A stretch of 64,000 nucleotides of DNA, taken from Pseudoalteromonas denitrificans DSM 6059. Its GTDB lineage: Bacteria > Pseudomonadota > Gammaproteobacteria > Enterobacterales > Alteromonadaceae. The notes beneath the pieces were generated by a model. The model was given only the letters and a program-made list of their open reading frames with translations. It searched no databases and was not told the origin of the DNA. Each line of letters opens with the position of its first letter. Within the stretch, counting starts at the first letter, position 1. The translations under genes were made by a program, and so were the position numbers. The stretch spans positions 36,061-100,060 of the forward strand of contig NZ_FOLO01000018.1 of assembly GCF_900112265.1 (NCBI RefSeq), read 5' to 3'. Shown one piece after another: positions 18,580 through 27,526 of the stretch.

Positions 18580-19902
18580 CTATTGGCTTTTAAGTTGCGT
18601 TGCAGGCAAAACTTTACTTGCCATTATTGTTGGATATAAGCCCGCTAATACCGTTGCAAGTATTGCAAGTAATACAGCACTGAGTGCCATCTTTATATCT
18701 AATTGCATTAAAGCGTTATTTAAATTACTGTATAAACTTTGTATGCCTTGTAAGCCAAGCCATGTTAAAAAAAGACCAAATAAACCACCTAATAACCCAA
18801 CACATGTCGCTTCCATCAAATGTTGATTAAAAATACTTTGTTTACTGGCACCTACAGCTCTTCTTAAACCAATTTCCCCAGACTTACCAATAAACTTAGC
18901 CAACATCAAACCTATGGTATTTAATAAACACACAAGTAAAAATAAAGCTGATAACCACATTAAAATTTGCGCATCATTTGTTACGACTTTTTGTACTTCT
19001 AACCACTGTGGAACTGAATTCAAACGATTATTTAAAGGACGAGGAAAACGCCCTAGTTTTTTTTGCTCTCGAGCATAATTATCAATAAAGCTTTTGTAAT
19101 CTTGCTTTGCTTCTTCATTTGGTAGTTCTGCCCAAAATTGGATCCAAACACATTCTGATTGTATAAACCCTTGATAACCTTCACCATCAACGGGTTTCCA
19201 GCAATTAGTATTACCTGAGCGCCCCCATTCATTTGAAACTTGTGTTGTAAACGGAATATATAGCGCTTCAGGTTCATCAAATGCCCCCGTTGTTAAATCA
19301 TAAAATTTTGGCAAAGGCGCCCAAGTATCTAAAATGCCCACAACTTGCATTACTTTTGCACCAAATAAAAATGTTTTACCTACGGAGTTTTCACCTCCAA
19401 ATAGTTTTTCATTTGTCTGCTTACTTAATACAGCAACAAATGCACTATTTAAATCTTCTTGCTTTGTCCAACCTTTACCATATAAAAATGGCACATCAAA
19501 CATAGGAAAAAAATCAGCATAGTTTGTTCGTGCAGTTGCCAAATATGGTTTAAGTTCTTTTCCTTGCTCCCCAGTTAACTCAATTACCTGAGCGGTTCTA
19601 GATTGTGCAGTTTGTCGAAATGCAGGCGCCGAATCAATCAAGTTTATCGCATCCGTATAAGTTACCTGATCTGGTGGTAAATTTGGTTCACTGTGAGGTT
19701 CATTAGGATCCCAGCTATCTAATTGAATCGCAAAAAGATCATCTCCTTTATGTGGTATCGGGTTGGTGCCCATCAAATAATTGACTGTTACAGTCGTCAT
19801 CGCAGCACCTATCCCTAACCCAATAGCAAGTACCATTAATGCCACTAACCCTGGGGTTTTACGCATACTTACTAAAGCCAGTTTTATATAATAACTAAAC
19901 AT
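18580..19902 (-). CDS. ABC transporter permease, FtsX/MacB type (first permease)
   Basis: Partner of the next permease gene, with the same layout in 440 residues. There is an N-terminal helix (LVALMVLAIGLGIGAAMTTVTV), a periplasmic MacB-PCD domain, then three C-terminal helices with the coupling loop GEIGLRRAVGASKQSIF. The periplasmic domain carries a pair of cysteines (TNCWKP and SECVWIQF) that could form a disulfide. It starts 9 bp after the ATPase stop. Export of a peptide, lipid or toxic compound is likely for the family; nothing here fixes which. Confidence 0.9.
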   Translation of the reverse strand: MFSYYIKLALVSMRKTPGLVALMVLAIGLGIGAAMTTVTVNYLMGTNPIPHKGDDLFAIQLDSWDPNEPHSEPNLPPDQVTYTDAINLIDSAPAFRQTAQSRTAQVIELTGEQGKELKPYLATARTNYADFFPMFDVPFLYGKGWTKQEDLNSAFVAVLSKQTNEKLFGGENSVGKTFLFGAKVMQVVGILDTWAPLPKFYDLTTGAFDEPEALYIPFTTQVSNEWGRSGNTNCWKPVDGEGYQGFIQSECVWIQFWAELPNEEAKQDYKSFIDNYAREQKKLGRFPRPLNNRLNSVPQWLEVQKVVTNDAQILMWLSALFLLVCLLNTIGLMLAKFIGKSGEIGLRRAVGASKQSIFNQHLMEATCVGLLGGLFGLFLTWLGLQGIQSLYSNLNNALMQLDIKMALSAVLLAILATVLAGLYPTIMASKVLPATQLKSQ

Positions 19903-19911
19903 ACTAAGCTC

Positions 19912-20601
19912 CTAAGCAATTGCTTTTTGTTCATGTATCACTTCTTCTACCTGACCATCACGTACATGAATGATACGGCTTGCTTGAAGGGCTTGTTCTT
20001 GATCATGGGTTACCATAACAATGGTAGTTCCTGAAGCATTAATTTCTTTTAAAAGCGCCATAACACCATCGGCCATCTGACTATCTAAATTTCCTGTTGG
20101 TTCATCTGCTAATAAAAATGCGGGAGAGCCAGCTAGCGCACGTGCTATTGCAACTCTTTGCTGTTGCCCTCCAGACAATTGAGTAGGATAATGATTCATT
20201 CTTCCAGCTAAACCGACTTTATTTAATGCCTCTTCAATTCTTTGTTTTCGTTGTGCTTTATTAAAGCCTCTATAACGTAAAGGCACATCAACATTATCAA
20301 ATAAGTTAAGCTCTGGAATTAAATTGAAGCTTTGAAATACGAATCCTATTTTTTCATTTCTTAATCGCGACCTGTCTTTATCATTTAATTTACTGACATC
20401 TTGCCCATCTAATAAATATTGCCCTTCACAAAAACCTTCAAGCAGTCCTGATATATTTAAAAATGTTGTTTTTCCTGAACCAGAAGGTCCAGTAACAGCA
20501 ATAAAATCTCCTGCTTTCACTTCTAAACTAAATGATTGTAATGCCTGAGTTTTTACTGAATCTGTGATGTAAGCTTTAGATACATTATGCATTTTCAACA
20601 T
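19912..20601 (-). CDS. ABC transporter ATP-binding protein, LolD/MacB type
   Basis: ATPase that powers the two FtsX-type permeases, 229 residues. It has Walker A GPSGSGKTT near 40, Q-loop VFQSFNLIPEL, signature LSGGQQQRVAIARAL near 140, Walker B FLLADEPTGNLD and H-loop VTHDQEQA, all intact. It lies between the membrane-fusion protein gene and the first permease with gaps of 9-14 bp, so all are co-transcribed. It is closest in style to mechanotransmission transporters (MacB, LolD, FtsE). Confidence 0.94.
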   Translation of the reverse strand: MLKMHNVSKAYITDSVKTQALQSFSLEVKAGDFIAVTGPSGSGKTTFLNISGLLEGFCEGQYLLDGQDVSKLNDKDRSRLRNEKIGFVFQSFNLIPELNLFDNVDVPLRYRGFNKAQRKQRIEEALNKVGLAGRMNHYPTQLSGGQQQRVAIARALAGSPAFLLADEPTGNLDSQMADGVMALLKEINASGTTIVMVTHDQEQALQASRIIHVRDGQVEEVIHEQKAIA

Positions 20602-20615
20602 GATTATTTTCCTTA

Positions 20616-21893
20616 TTATTGTGTTATTACGACTTGAGTTGCGCCTTGGAACTGTTCGGTGTTTGAGATCACAACTTCATCACCTATATTTAAACCATTT
20701 GAGATTTCAACTTTAGATAGACTGCGAGCACCTGTGGTAATTTTCATTTTATGGGCAATATCATCGTTAACAACATATGCAACTCTTCCCCCATTGCTAT
20801 CTAGAAACTGTCCTCTTGGGAGATATAAAACATCCGTTTTTTCCTCAAGTAATATCCGGGTAGTTAATCTCTGGTTTTGTCTTAACCCTATTGGTGATCT
20901 GCTTGAAAAACGAATTTTACCTTGCACCTGGTTATTTATAATTTCTGGTGCAATCGCAACTAAAGTGCCTTCGTAGTGGTCATTATTAAATAAAATTTGA
21001 GCTTTCATACCCAAAGCTAAATCATCTGCATAGTTTTCAGGAATACCTAATTCAAGTTCAAACCGAGATAGATCAACGACATTTAACAAGGCTTGATTTT
21101 TTGCAACTGCATTTTTTTGTTCTGCAGACAAATTCCCCACTAAACCTGATACAGGAGAAATAATGTTTAATGCTTTGACTTGTCTTTGTAATTCATCAAC
21201 TAAAACTTGCTGAGATTGTGCCTCAAGCTCTTTGCTTTTCACTTCAAATTTTAAACTCTCATCTAATAATTTTGCTTCTTTAAGAACATGTTGATATTCA
21301 AGTTGTGCATTTTCTAAATCATCTTTTGCTTTTTGAAAATCGATGTCACTTATTAATGATTTATTATTAGCAACATCAGAGCGGCGCATTTCTCTTGTTG
21401 CAGCATTAAGCAGAACCTTGGCTTTATCAGCATCTTTTTCTTTAGAGAGAATGGCTGTTTTGGACTGGATTTTTTGTCTATCTAACTGAGTTTGTAATCT
21501 AACTAAACTTGCTAGCTGTTGGTTATATTCACTTTGTAATTCAGGGCTTTCGATTACTGAAAGGGTTTGATTTTTTTTAACCTCATCACCTGCATCAACC
21601 AAGTATGTGACAGTTCCCTGTGCTGGACTATATAAAACAGGCCTAACAGCTGCGACAACACGTGCTTGTACAGAAACATCTCTTGTGAATGAACCTCTGT
21701 CAACAATTGCAGTTCTTAATCTTTCTTTTGAAACAGTATATTCACTACTACTCCATTTACTTAAAGCTGGCGTAATATAAAAACTAGATGCAGCTAGCAT
21801 TGCAACAATAGTCGCTGTTAAATATAATTTTTTGTATGATTTATCAGGCACAATTTGTAAGTCTTGCGCACTGGTATCTGGTATTTTGTTCAT
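20616..21893 (-). CDS. Periplasmic adaptor (membrane fusion) protein, HlyD/MacA type
   Basis: Periplasmic adaptor that should link the inner-membrane ABC pump to an outer-membrane channel. The 425 residues have an N-terminal anchor (LYLTATIVAMLAASSFYI), a split biotinyl-lipoyl-like domain (VTYLVDAGDEVKKNQTLSVI and NIISPVSGLVGNL), and a long alpha-helical hairpin of about 120 residues with coiled-coil character between the halves. A beta-barrel and a membrane-proximal domain follow. GGGGAAAA precedes the ATG. It is the first gene of the operon; no TolC-like gene is present, so a shared outer-membrane channel is likely. Confidence 0.9.
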   Translation of the reverse strand: MNKIPDTSAQDLQIVPDKSYKKLYLTATIVAMLAASSFYITPALSKWSSSEYTVSKERLRTAIVDRGSFTRDVSVQARVVAAVRPVLYSPAQGTVTYLVDAGDEVKKNQTLSVIESPELQSEYNQQLASLVRLQTQLDRQKIQSKTAILSKEKDADKAKVLLNAATREMRRSDVANNKSLISDIDFQKAKDDLENAQLEYQHVLKEAKLLDESLKFEVKSKELEAQSQQVLVDELQRQVKALNIISPVSGLVGNLSAEQKNAVAKNQALLNVVDLSRFELELGIPENYADDLALGMKAQILFNNDHYEGTLVAIAPEIINNQVQGKIRFSSRSPIGLRQNQRLTTRILLEEKTDVLYLPRGQFLDSNGGRVAYVVNDDIAHKMKITTGARSLSKVEISNGLNIGDEVVISNTEQFQGATQVVITQ

Positions 21894-21992
21894 TTATTTT
21901 CCCCGACTTTTATTTCTTTATTAAGTCGAAGGAATTTCACAAAAGGTTTAAAAAGATTTTTCTATAAATGTAAAAAGTTATTTCAAAGGAAT

Positions 21993-22020
21993 AAAAAAGG
22001 CTTCTTAATAAAAGCCTTTT
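21993..22020 (-). terminator. Terminator-like hairpin after the transposase remnant
   Basis: Stem AAAAGGCTT/AAGCCTTTT with an 8-base loop. It has A and T runs on both sides and could work in either direction. Confidence 0.7.
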
Positions 22021-22050
22021 AGGGGGTCATAATATTTAATCTCAAAGGAT

Positions 22051-22066
22051 CGGCCGCAAGCGGCCG
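22051..22066. repeat. GC-rich hairpin next to the IS200/IS605 remnant
   Basis: CGGCCG-CAAG-CGGCCG forms a very stable 6-bp stem in otherwise AT-rich DNA. It sits 4 bp downstream of the transposase stop, where IS200/IS605 elements and REP-associated transposases have a recognition hairpin. It may be the right-end structure of the element (inference). Confidence 0.6.
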
Positions 22067-22069
22067 AGT

Positions 22070-22300
22070 TTAAAAGAGTCCCAGCTGACTTCCGTGAACT
22101 TCTTTTTTATCTAATTCAATCAATTGGTTTTGCACATATTTACGAATAGTATCTTCTGTTGCATTTCCTATTGTTTCAACAAAATAACTTTGAGTCCAAG
22201 GTTTCCCACCCCAGAAATAACGTCTTTTAATATCTGGATATAATTTGAAAAACTCTCTGGCTGAAATACTTTTTATCACCTTGGACTTCCCAAATTTCAC
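22070..22300 (-). pseudogene. IS200/IS605-family transposase (TnpA/RAYT), N-terminally truncated
   Basis: Only the last ~76 residues of a Y1 HuH transposase remain. The family segment KSISAREFFKLYPDIKRRYF is followed by FWGGKPWTQSYFVETIG and IRKYVQNQ. In IRKYVQNQ the Tyr is the predicted nucleophile and the Gln four residues later a metal ligand. The N-terminal half with the HuH motif is absent and is not found upstream in other frames, so the enzyme is dead. It lies next to a GC-rich hairpin and a terminator-like hairpin, and upstream of a sugar/polyol-phosphate transferase gene that may have arrived with mobile DNA. Confidence 0.85.
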
Positions 22301-22344
22301 TAGACAGATTTCAATTCAGAAAAATAAAAGTCAAAATTATTTTG

Positions 22345-23385
22345 CTACAGTCGCCAATAACTTAAGCGTTTTCTAAATTTTAAATTCTTTAATAAATTAA
22401 AAGGTTTTGATTTTATTAGTGGGTATTTACCAGCTAGCACATCATCTATGGCCTTGATAACTCTTTTGGATGAATCACCATCGCGGTAAGGGTGTGTTTC
22501 CTCATTATAATCTGAAATTTTTTGCATTAGTTCATCAGGATAAGATAATGCTTTTTCTAGAGCTGACTTTAAATCATTTGCATCTGCAATGTTAAGTAAA
22601 TATGGCTTAGCGTCTATATTTTTTACGGTTACAGCTGGCTTATTCTGAACGATGAACATTGTTAAGGAAGAAGAAGTATCTCCAACCATTATATCAGCTT
22701 CTTGCAATATAGGGAGAAGATCATCAGTTGCTACGTAGCTTAAGTTTTTGTTTTCAATTGAACGATACATTTCAATAACATTTGGGTCTGACTTAGGATG
22801 TAGTGATACAATCCATTTCCAATCCATTGTTTCACATAACTCTTTAACTTGCGGAAATATATACATCGCCTGGGTCAAACGCTTACTAAAAGTGGAACCA
22901 AGGAAAATAGTCGGTTGTTTGTTTTTATTTGTATCATCAACTGTTTTAAAGAGTTTATCCAAGGTTGGCCAACCAGTTTCTATTACATTAAAAAATTTAT
23001 GTTTTTGCTGTAATTCTTTAAACTTACTTGTTGTGCTAGGCCCCTGTGTACAATAAAGATCAAAGCACCCCCTAATTTTAAAATGATCATTATTCCCTCT
23101 ATTATCAAGTTTTCCAGCATCAAAACCATGAAAAACAGCTACTTTCAACCCAGGTAAAAAGCTAGGAATACTGTTTGCTGGAGCAACAACGACATCAGGT
23201 TGATACTTAAAAATATCAACTACAGTATCAATTAGTATCTCATTTTTGGTCAGGTAACTTTTAGTCACTTTATTACCTTCAAAAAACCATTTAACTTCAT
23301 CTCCTCTTGCTACCAGTATTTCCTGAAGTGGACGTAGAATAGCAAAGCTATAATCTTGCGATATATAAAAAAGATACTTATTCAA
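22345..23385 (-). CDS. CDP-glycerol glycerophosphotransferase-like GT-B protein
   Basis: The 346-residue protein has no signal peptide. It resembles the CDP-glycerol:polyglycerophosphate transferase family (TagB/TagF-like) and related GT-B enzymes. The visible signs are an N-terminal first Rossmann domain with LKVAVFHGFDAG, the donor-domain motif VSLHPKSDPN near 195, and ADIMVGDTSSSLTMFIVQNKP near 245. Such proteins add glycerol phosphate or a similar unit to surface polysaccharides. It stands alone, with no polysaccharide cluster around it and a transposase remnant right after it. The family call is fairly good; donor and acceptor are unknown. Confidence 0.7.
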   Translation of the reverse strand: MNKYLFYISQDYSFAILRPLQEILVARGDEVKWFFEGNKVTKSYLTKNEILIDTVVDIFKYQPDVVVAPANSIPSFLPGLKVAVFHGFDAGKLDNRGNNDHFKIRGCFDLYCTQGPSTTSKFKELQQKHKFFNVIETGWPTLDKLFKTVDDTNKNKQPTIFLGSTFSKRLTQAMYIFPQVKELCETMDWKWIVSLHPKSDPNVIEMYRSIENKNLSYVATDDLLPILQEADIMVGDTSSSLTMFIVQNKPAVTVKNIDAKPYLLNIADANDLKSALEKALSYPDELMQKISDYNEETHPYRDGDSSKRVIKAIDDVLAGKYPLIKSKPFNLLKNLKFRKRLSYWRL

Positions 23386-23843
23386 GGGTTAACTCCAGTT
23401 AGAAAAGTAAACATAATATTAAAAATTGATTGAGAAATCATTAAAGCTCTCCCACAAATAATTGTAAAAATAGTATTAACAGGTTCCATTTATTAGGCAG
23501 AATCCATATAAGAAGATTAAACAAAACTACCGCATACAGCCCCGTTAGTCATTTTGAGTTTCGGTCAACATACTCATCTGTTTACTGAATGTCAGTCGTT
23601 TAATTATAAAATATTCTACCATCTCCCTGAAACTGCACCAGTTATAACTTTACCAAGACTTCATCTATTTATTTATAAATGAGATGAGAAATACAATATA
23701 TCAATTGTTTAAAACAGTGATTTAAACTTGGTCAAAACCCAATTTCTAAATTTGTCCTGTTTTCAAGTGATAATGAAAATCTGTACCTTATTTTTACAAC
23801 AAAGCAAAGTTATCAGTACCGATTTAATTTTCCAAAAACCCTT
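23386..23843. other. Intergenic region with no recognised content
   Basis: This 458-bp region lies between the polyol-phosphate transferase gene and the LacI regulator, both on the minus strand. I see no open frame of note, no hairpin with a T run and no known RNA. Confidence 0.5.
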
Positions 23844-24887
23844 TTAACTCGCACTCGACTCTCTTTTTACCAATTCAACTTCAAGTAATTGTGTTTTAAT
23901 CACTTCACCTTTTAACTTTTTAAGTAAATTCTGCACTAAAATCACGCCACCTTGCTTGGTATTTTGTTTAATAGTACTTAAAGATGGATGAGCATATTCA
24001 GATTGGGCTATATCATCAAAACCAACAATTGAAACTTGCTCAGGCATTCTAATGTCACTTTCTTTAAAGTATTTCATTGCCCCCAGTGCAATAGCATCGC
24101 TCACTGCAAATAATGCATCAGGACAATTTTTCCCAGTAAAAGTAGCATCAGCTGAAATAACATTCTTAGAAAAAACATTTTTTGCATGTTTATAACCATC
24201 AGCTGAAGTGAAGTCTAAATTTGTTCTCAAATTTTCATCAACTATCAGCCCAGCTTCTTTATGTGCTTGTTGATACCCTTGCCAGCGGGCTAGAATTTCC
24301 GGGTGTTTAATATCCCCAAAAAAAGCAATGCGTTTGCAACCCTGTGCAATTAAATGTGATACCGCGAGATAACCGCCTTTAATATTATCACTGCCTACTG
24401 TGCTATAGTTTTTTGTTTCGTCAGGTAACCCCCATACGACAAAGGGTGTATTTTCACCGGCAAGTAAGCCTATTCTTTCATCTTTTTCGCCTTGACCTAT
24501 CACAATTAGGCCGTCTGCACGTTTTGACTCAAAATAGTAATTCCCCCAATCTCCAGGTGTCGTTTTGCTGGTTGTTAACAACATATCGTAACCTTGTATC
24601 GTCAGCTCATCAGCAATTGTTCCTAGCAGTTCTAACATAAATGGATCTGATATTGATTGCCCTGACTTTTCATTAAATAAAATGATAACAGCTATGGTAT
24701 TGGTCTTTTGAAGTCTTAAGTTTCGAGCCGCGGCATTTATTTTAAAGTTATTTTCTTTTGCGATTGCTTGCACTCGTTCTCTGGTTTTTTTATTGATCAC
24801 TTCGTTATTTCTCAGAGCTCGAGATACTGTAGATTCCGACACTTGAGCAATTTTGGCAATATCTTTAATTGTTATTGCTTTTTTCAT
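23844..24887 (-). CDS. LacI-family transcriptional regulator
   Basis: Sugar-responsive repressor, 347 residues from ATG 24887. A TTG start five codons upstream is possible, but the ATG gives the usual LacI N-terminus. The helix-turn-helix is TIKDIAKIAQVSESTVSRAL, followed by the hinge helix AARNLRLQKTNTIAVI. The effector domain is of the periplasmic-binding-protein type, ending with EQVSIVGFDDIAQSEYAHPSLSTI. It is divergent from a TonB-dependent receptor gene, and two CG-centred palindromes lie between them. It most likely represses that receptor, and itself, until a specific saccharide is present. The sugar is not evident. Confidence 0.92.
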   Translation of the reverse strand: MKKAITIKDIAKIAQVSESTVSRALRNNEVINKKTRERVQAIAKENNFKINAAARNLRLQKTNTIAVIILFNEKSGQSISDPFMLELLGTIADELTIQGYDMLLTTSKTTPGDWGNYYFESKRADGLIVIGQGEKDERIGLLAGENTPFVVWGLPDETKNYSTVGSDNIKGGYLAVSHLIAQGCKRIAFFGDIKHPEILARWQGYQQAHKEAGLIVDENLRTNLDFTSADGYKHAKNVFSKNVISADATFTGKNCPDALFAVSDAIALGAMKYFKESDIRMPEQVSIVGFDDIAQSEYAHPSLSTIKQNTKQGGVILVQNLLKKLKGEVIKTQLLEVELVKRESSAS

Positions 24888-24980
24888 TTCATTTTTTACC
24901 AAAATCTATCTCTTAATCAAATCATAAAAACAAATTATATCTGTAAGTTAGTTCAATTAAAACCAATCCACAACAAGCAC

Positions 24981-24998
24981 TTTGCAATCGAATGCAAA
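24981..24998. promoter_or_regulatory. LacI-type operator 1 (one mismatch)
   Basis: TTTGCAATCGAATGCAAA is palindromic except for one pair next to the centre. It lies 24 bp (centre to centre) from the perfect copy and between the divergent LacI and TonB receptor genes. Confidence 0.8.
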
Positions 24999-25005
24999 AA
25001 ACTTA

Positions 25006-25021
25006 TTGCAATCGATTGCAA
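25006..25021. promoter_or_regulatory. LacI-type operator 2 (perfect palindrome)
   Basis: TTGCAATCGATTGCAA is a perfect 16-bp palindrome with the central CG step typical of LacI-family operators. It is about 150 bp before the TonB receptor start. A TTGACA box at 25074-25079 could be the -35 of that gene. Confidence 0.85.
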
Positions 25022-25174
25022 AGCATCTTATTGTAAAAATGAAACTGCAACAATTTATTAATAATTGTAGTTATTGACAACATGATAATTCTGCATACAG
25101 CTACTGGCTTTATGTTCCGTGTTTCATTACGCTAATAAAGAGTGATGAAGTCATCAAGACTGGGGAATACAACT

Positions 25175-27457
25175 ATGAGTACAAAAAAATACAAACTGAC
25201 ACTTGTCGCATCACTGATCTCAACCTTATTATCACACAATGTTTTAGCAGAAGAAGAAAAATCTCAAGCAAATGATAATAATCAAATGGAATCTATCATA
25301 ATTACTGGTAATGCCAGTGGTAAGGCTATTAGAAAAGTTGATGCCAGCTATGCTGTATCAACTTTAAGCGATGATGATATGAAAAAATTAGCCCCTAAAA
25401 GTACGGCTGATCTTTTTAAAGCCATTCCAGGTGTCTGGGCTGAAAGCTCCGGTGGTGTTGCAGGTGCCAATGTATTTGTTCGTGGTTTTCCAGCAGGAGG
25501 TGATGCGCCATTTTTAACAATTCAATTGCAAGATTCTCCTATTTATGCCCCACCAACCTTATCTTTCCTTGAAAATTCATCCATGTTTCGACTTGATGAA
25601 ACCATAGATTATATGGAAGGCCTCCGAGGCGGACCAAATCCAATTTTGTCAAATGGTCAACCCGGTTTAACAACTAATTTTAAACTTAAAGAAGGTTCAG
25701 AAGATACAGAAGGTTTATTTAAATTTACAACCTCTGATTTTGGCTTACAAAGAGTTGATGCAGTGTTAAGCGGCAGCCTCTCTGATGGTTTATATTATAT
25801 GATAGGTGGATATGTAAAAAGTTCGCCAGGTGCTCGAGACGCAGGCTTTAATGCGGAAAAAGGCAATCAGTTCACTATTAATATCACAAAAGAGTTAGAT
25901 AACGGAAAGCTAAACTTTTACACTCGTCAAACTGACGATCATGGTACTTGGTATTTGCCTATTCCCATTAAAATTGATGGGGTAGATAATACATATACTC
26001 AAATTGGCCCATTAAATCGCCAAGCAACAATTCAATATGGACCTGATGGTACAAGTGAAAGTTTCGACTTTGGCGAAGGTCGTGGTTGGAAAGGTTCAAT
26101 ATCAGGTGCCAGTATACATTTGGAATTAGATGATGGCTGGTCATTTTTTGATAAATTCAACTACACTCAAGGCGATGCAGATACTCTAGGTTTAGTCCCA
26201 GAAGACGGACCCGTTTTATTATCAAATGTTGCAGATAATGGCAGTTCCGCAATAGGACAAGTCACGGGTGATACATATTCAGGCGATACTTATGTACAAA
26301 AAATTGGCCGTTGGGTAGTACGTAAACAAATAGAATCTTTCACCAATGATATGGCTTTCACCAAAGAATGGCAAAATAGCAAGGCCAGTTTTGGTTTATA
26401 TAACGCAAATTTTTCAGCAAATGATTGGTGGTCAATAGGTAATCAAGCCTACCATGTTGTAACACCTGGTGGTGAAGCATTAACAGGCATTGATTGCAAT
26501 GACAATGCAGACAGTTGTGACTGGAATTACGATATAAATTCAACTGGTGATGGTAATACCCGTGCTTTTTATACTGCTTATGAAATTAAAGTTTTATCAA
26601 ATCTCACATTAGATCTTGGTTTACGTAGTGAAGACCATGAAATAAATTATACCGTCGATGAAGGACTTGACGGGAAAATCACTCAATCAGTGCAATATGA
26701 TGAAAATACATTTTCATGGACCGCAGGTGCAAATTACACCATCAATAAAAAGTCAGGAATATTTACTCGAGTAAATAAGGGAAGCAAAATGCCTTTCTTT
26801 GATGATTTTAGAGATAATTTTGATGCATATAAATCTGGTGAAGACTTAATCAAAGATGTTAGCCAATTTGAATTAGGATATAAACTAGCTGAAGAAAATA
26901 TCAGTGTATACGCTACATTTTTTGCCAATGAAGTAAAAGGCGATGTATTTGTGCCCCGCCCTGGTGCACCTGCTGAGCGCTTCACTAACGAAGCTTATGG
27001 CGTAGAAATTGACTTTAATTACTTTCACGACTCTGGGTTTTCAGTCAATACCAATGCAACTGTACAAGAAACTGAAATTACAGAGCATTCTGATGAAAAT
27101 TTAATAGGAAACCAAGCGCAACGTCAGCCTGGCTGGCAACTTCGTATTACACCAAGTTATGATATGGAGTTTGAAAATGGTATGTGGGCCTCTATATACG
27201 GTACGCTTTCAGCTGTTGATGATAGATATTCAACCAATGCCAATATAAAAGAAAACGTATTATCAAGTTACGAAAAAATAGATTTTGGCGTTATATTTTC
27301 TCCTACTGATAACTTAAAAATACAAGCTTCAGTCGACAATTTAACTGACTCTGAAGGTATTACAGAAGGCGATCCAAGAAATACAGACCCACTTGCTGCT
27401 AATGCCCGTTATATATTGCCTCGCTCATTCACTTTAAGCGTTTCATACGAGTTTTAA
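25175..27457 (+). CDS. TonB-dependent outer-membrane receptor
   Basis: Outer-membrane active transporter of 760 residues, starting at ATG 25175 behind a GGGGA ribosome-binding site. The frame is open 11 codons further upstream. It has the signal peptide MSTKKYKLTLVASLISTLLS, a TonB-box-like MESIIITG, and a plug domain with KSTADLFKAIPGVWAESSGG and ANVFVRGF. A long 22-strand barrel ends in the typical aromatic terminus SFTLSVSYEF. The divergent LacI regulator and its operators suggest a carbohydrate or oligosaccharide substrate. No catabolic enzymes are next to it, so the rest of the regulon would be elsewhere. No iron-type regulation site is seen here. Confidence 0.93.
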   Translation: MSTKKYKLTLVASLISTLLSHNVLAEEEKSQANDNNQMESIIITGNASGKAIRKVDASYAVSTLSDDDMKKLAPKSTADLFKAIPGVWAESSGGVAGANVFVRGFPAGGDAPFLTIQLQDSPIYAPPTLSFLENSSMFRLDETIDYMEGLRGGPNPILSNGQPGLTTNFKLKEGSEDTEGLFKFTTSDFGLQRVDAVLSGSLSDGLYYMIGGYVKSSPGARDAGFNAEKGNQFTINITKELDNGKLNFYTRQTDDHGTWYLPIPIKIDGVDNTYTQIGPLNRQATIQYGPDGTSESFDFGEGRGWKGSISGASIHLELDDGWSFFDKFNYTQGDADTLGLVPEDGPVLLSNVADNGSSAIGQVTGDTYSGDTYVQKIGRWVVRKQIESFTNDMAFTKEWQNSKASFGLYNANFSANDWWSIGNQAYHVVTPGGEALTGIDCNDNADSCDWNYDINSTGDGNTRAFYTAYEIKVLSNLTLDLGLRSEDHEINYTVDEGLDGKITQSVQYDENTFSWTAGANYTINKKSGIFTRVNKGSKMPFFDDFRDNFDAYKSGEDLIKDVSQFELGYKLAEENISVYATFFANEVKGDVFVPRPGAPAERFTNEAYGVEIDFNYFHDSGFSVNTNATVQETEITEHSDENLIGNQAQRQPGWQLRITPSYDMEFENGMWASIYGTLSAVDDRYSTNANIKENVLSSYEKIDFGVIFSPTDNLKIQASVDNLTDSEGITEGDPRNTDPLAANARYILPRSFTLSVSYEF

Positions 27458-27480
27458 AACGATTAACCTCCCTTGAATCA

Positions 27481-27510
27481 ATAAACCCAGCATATGCTGG
27501 GTTTATTTTT
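27481..27510. terminator. Terminator between the TonB receptor and the ABC-2 operon
   Basis: A continuous palindrome of about 26 bp (ATAAACCCAGCA paired with TGCTGGGTTTAT) is followed by T residues. It lies between convergent genes and may serve both. Confidence 0.9.
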
Positions 27511-27526
27511 ATCTTACAAAATAGGA

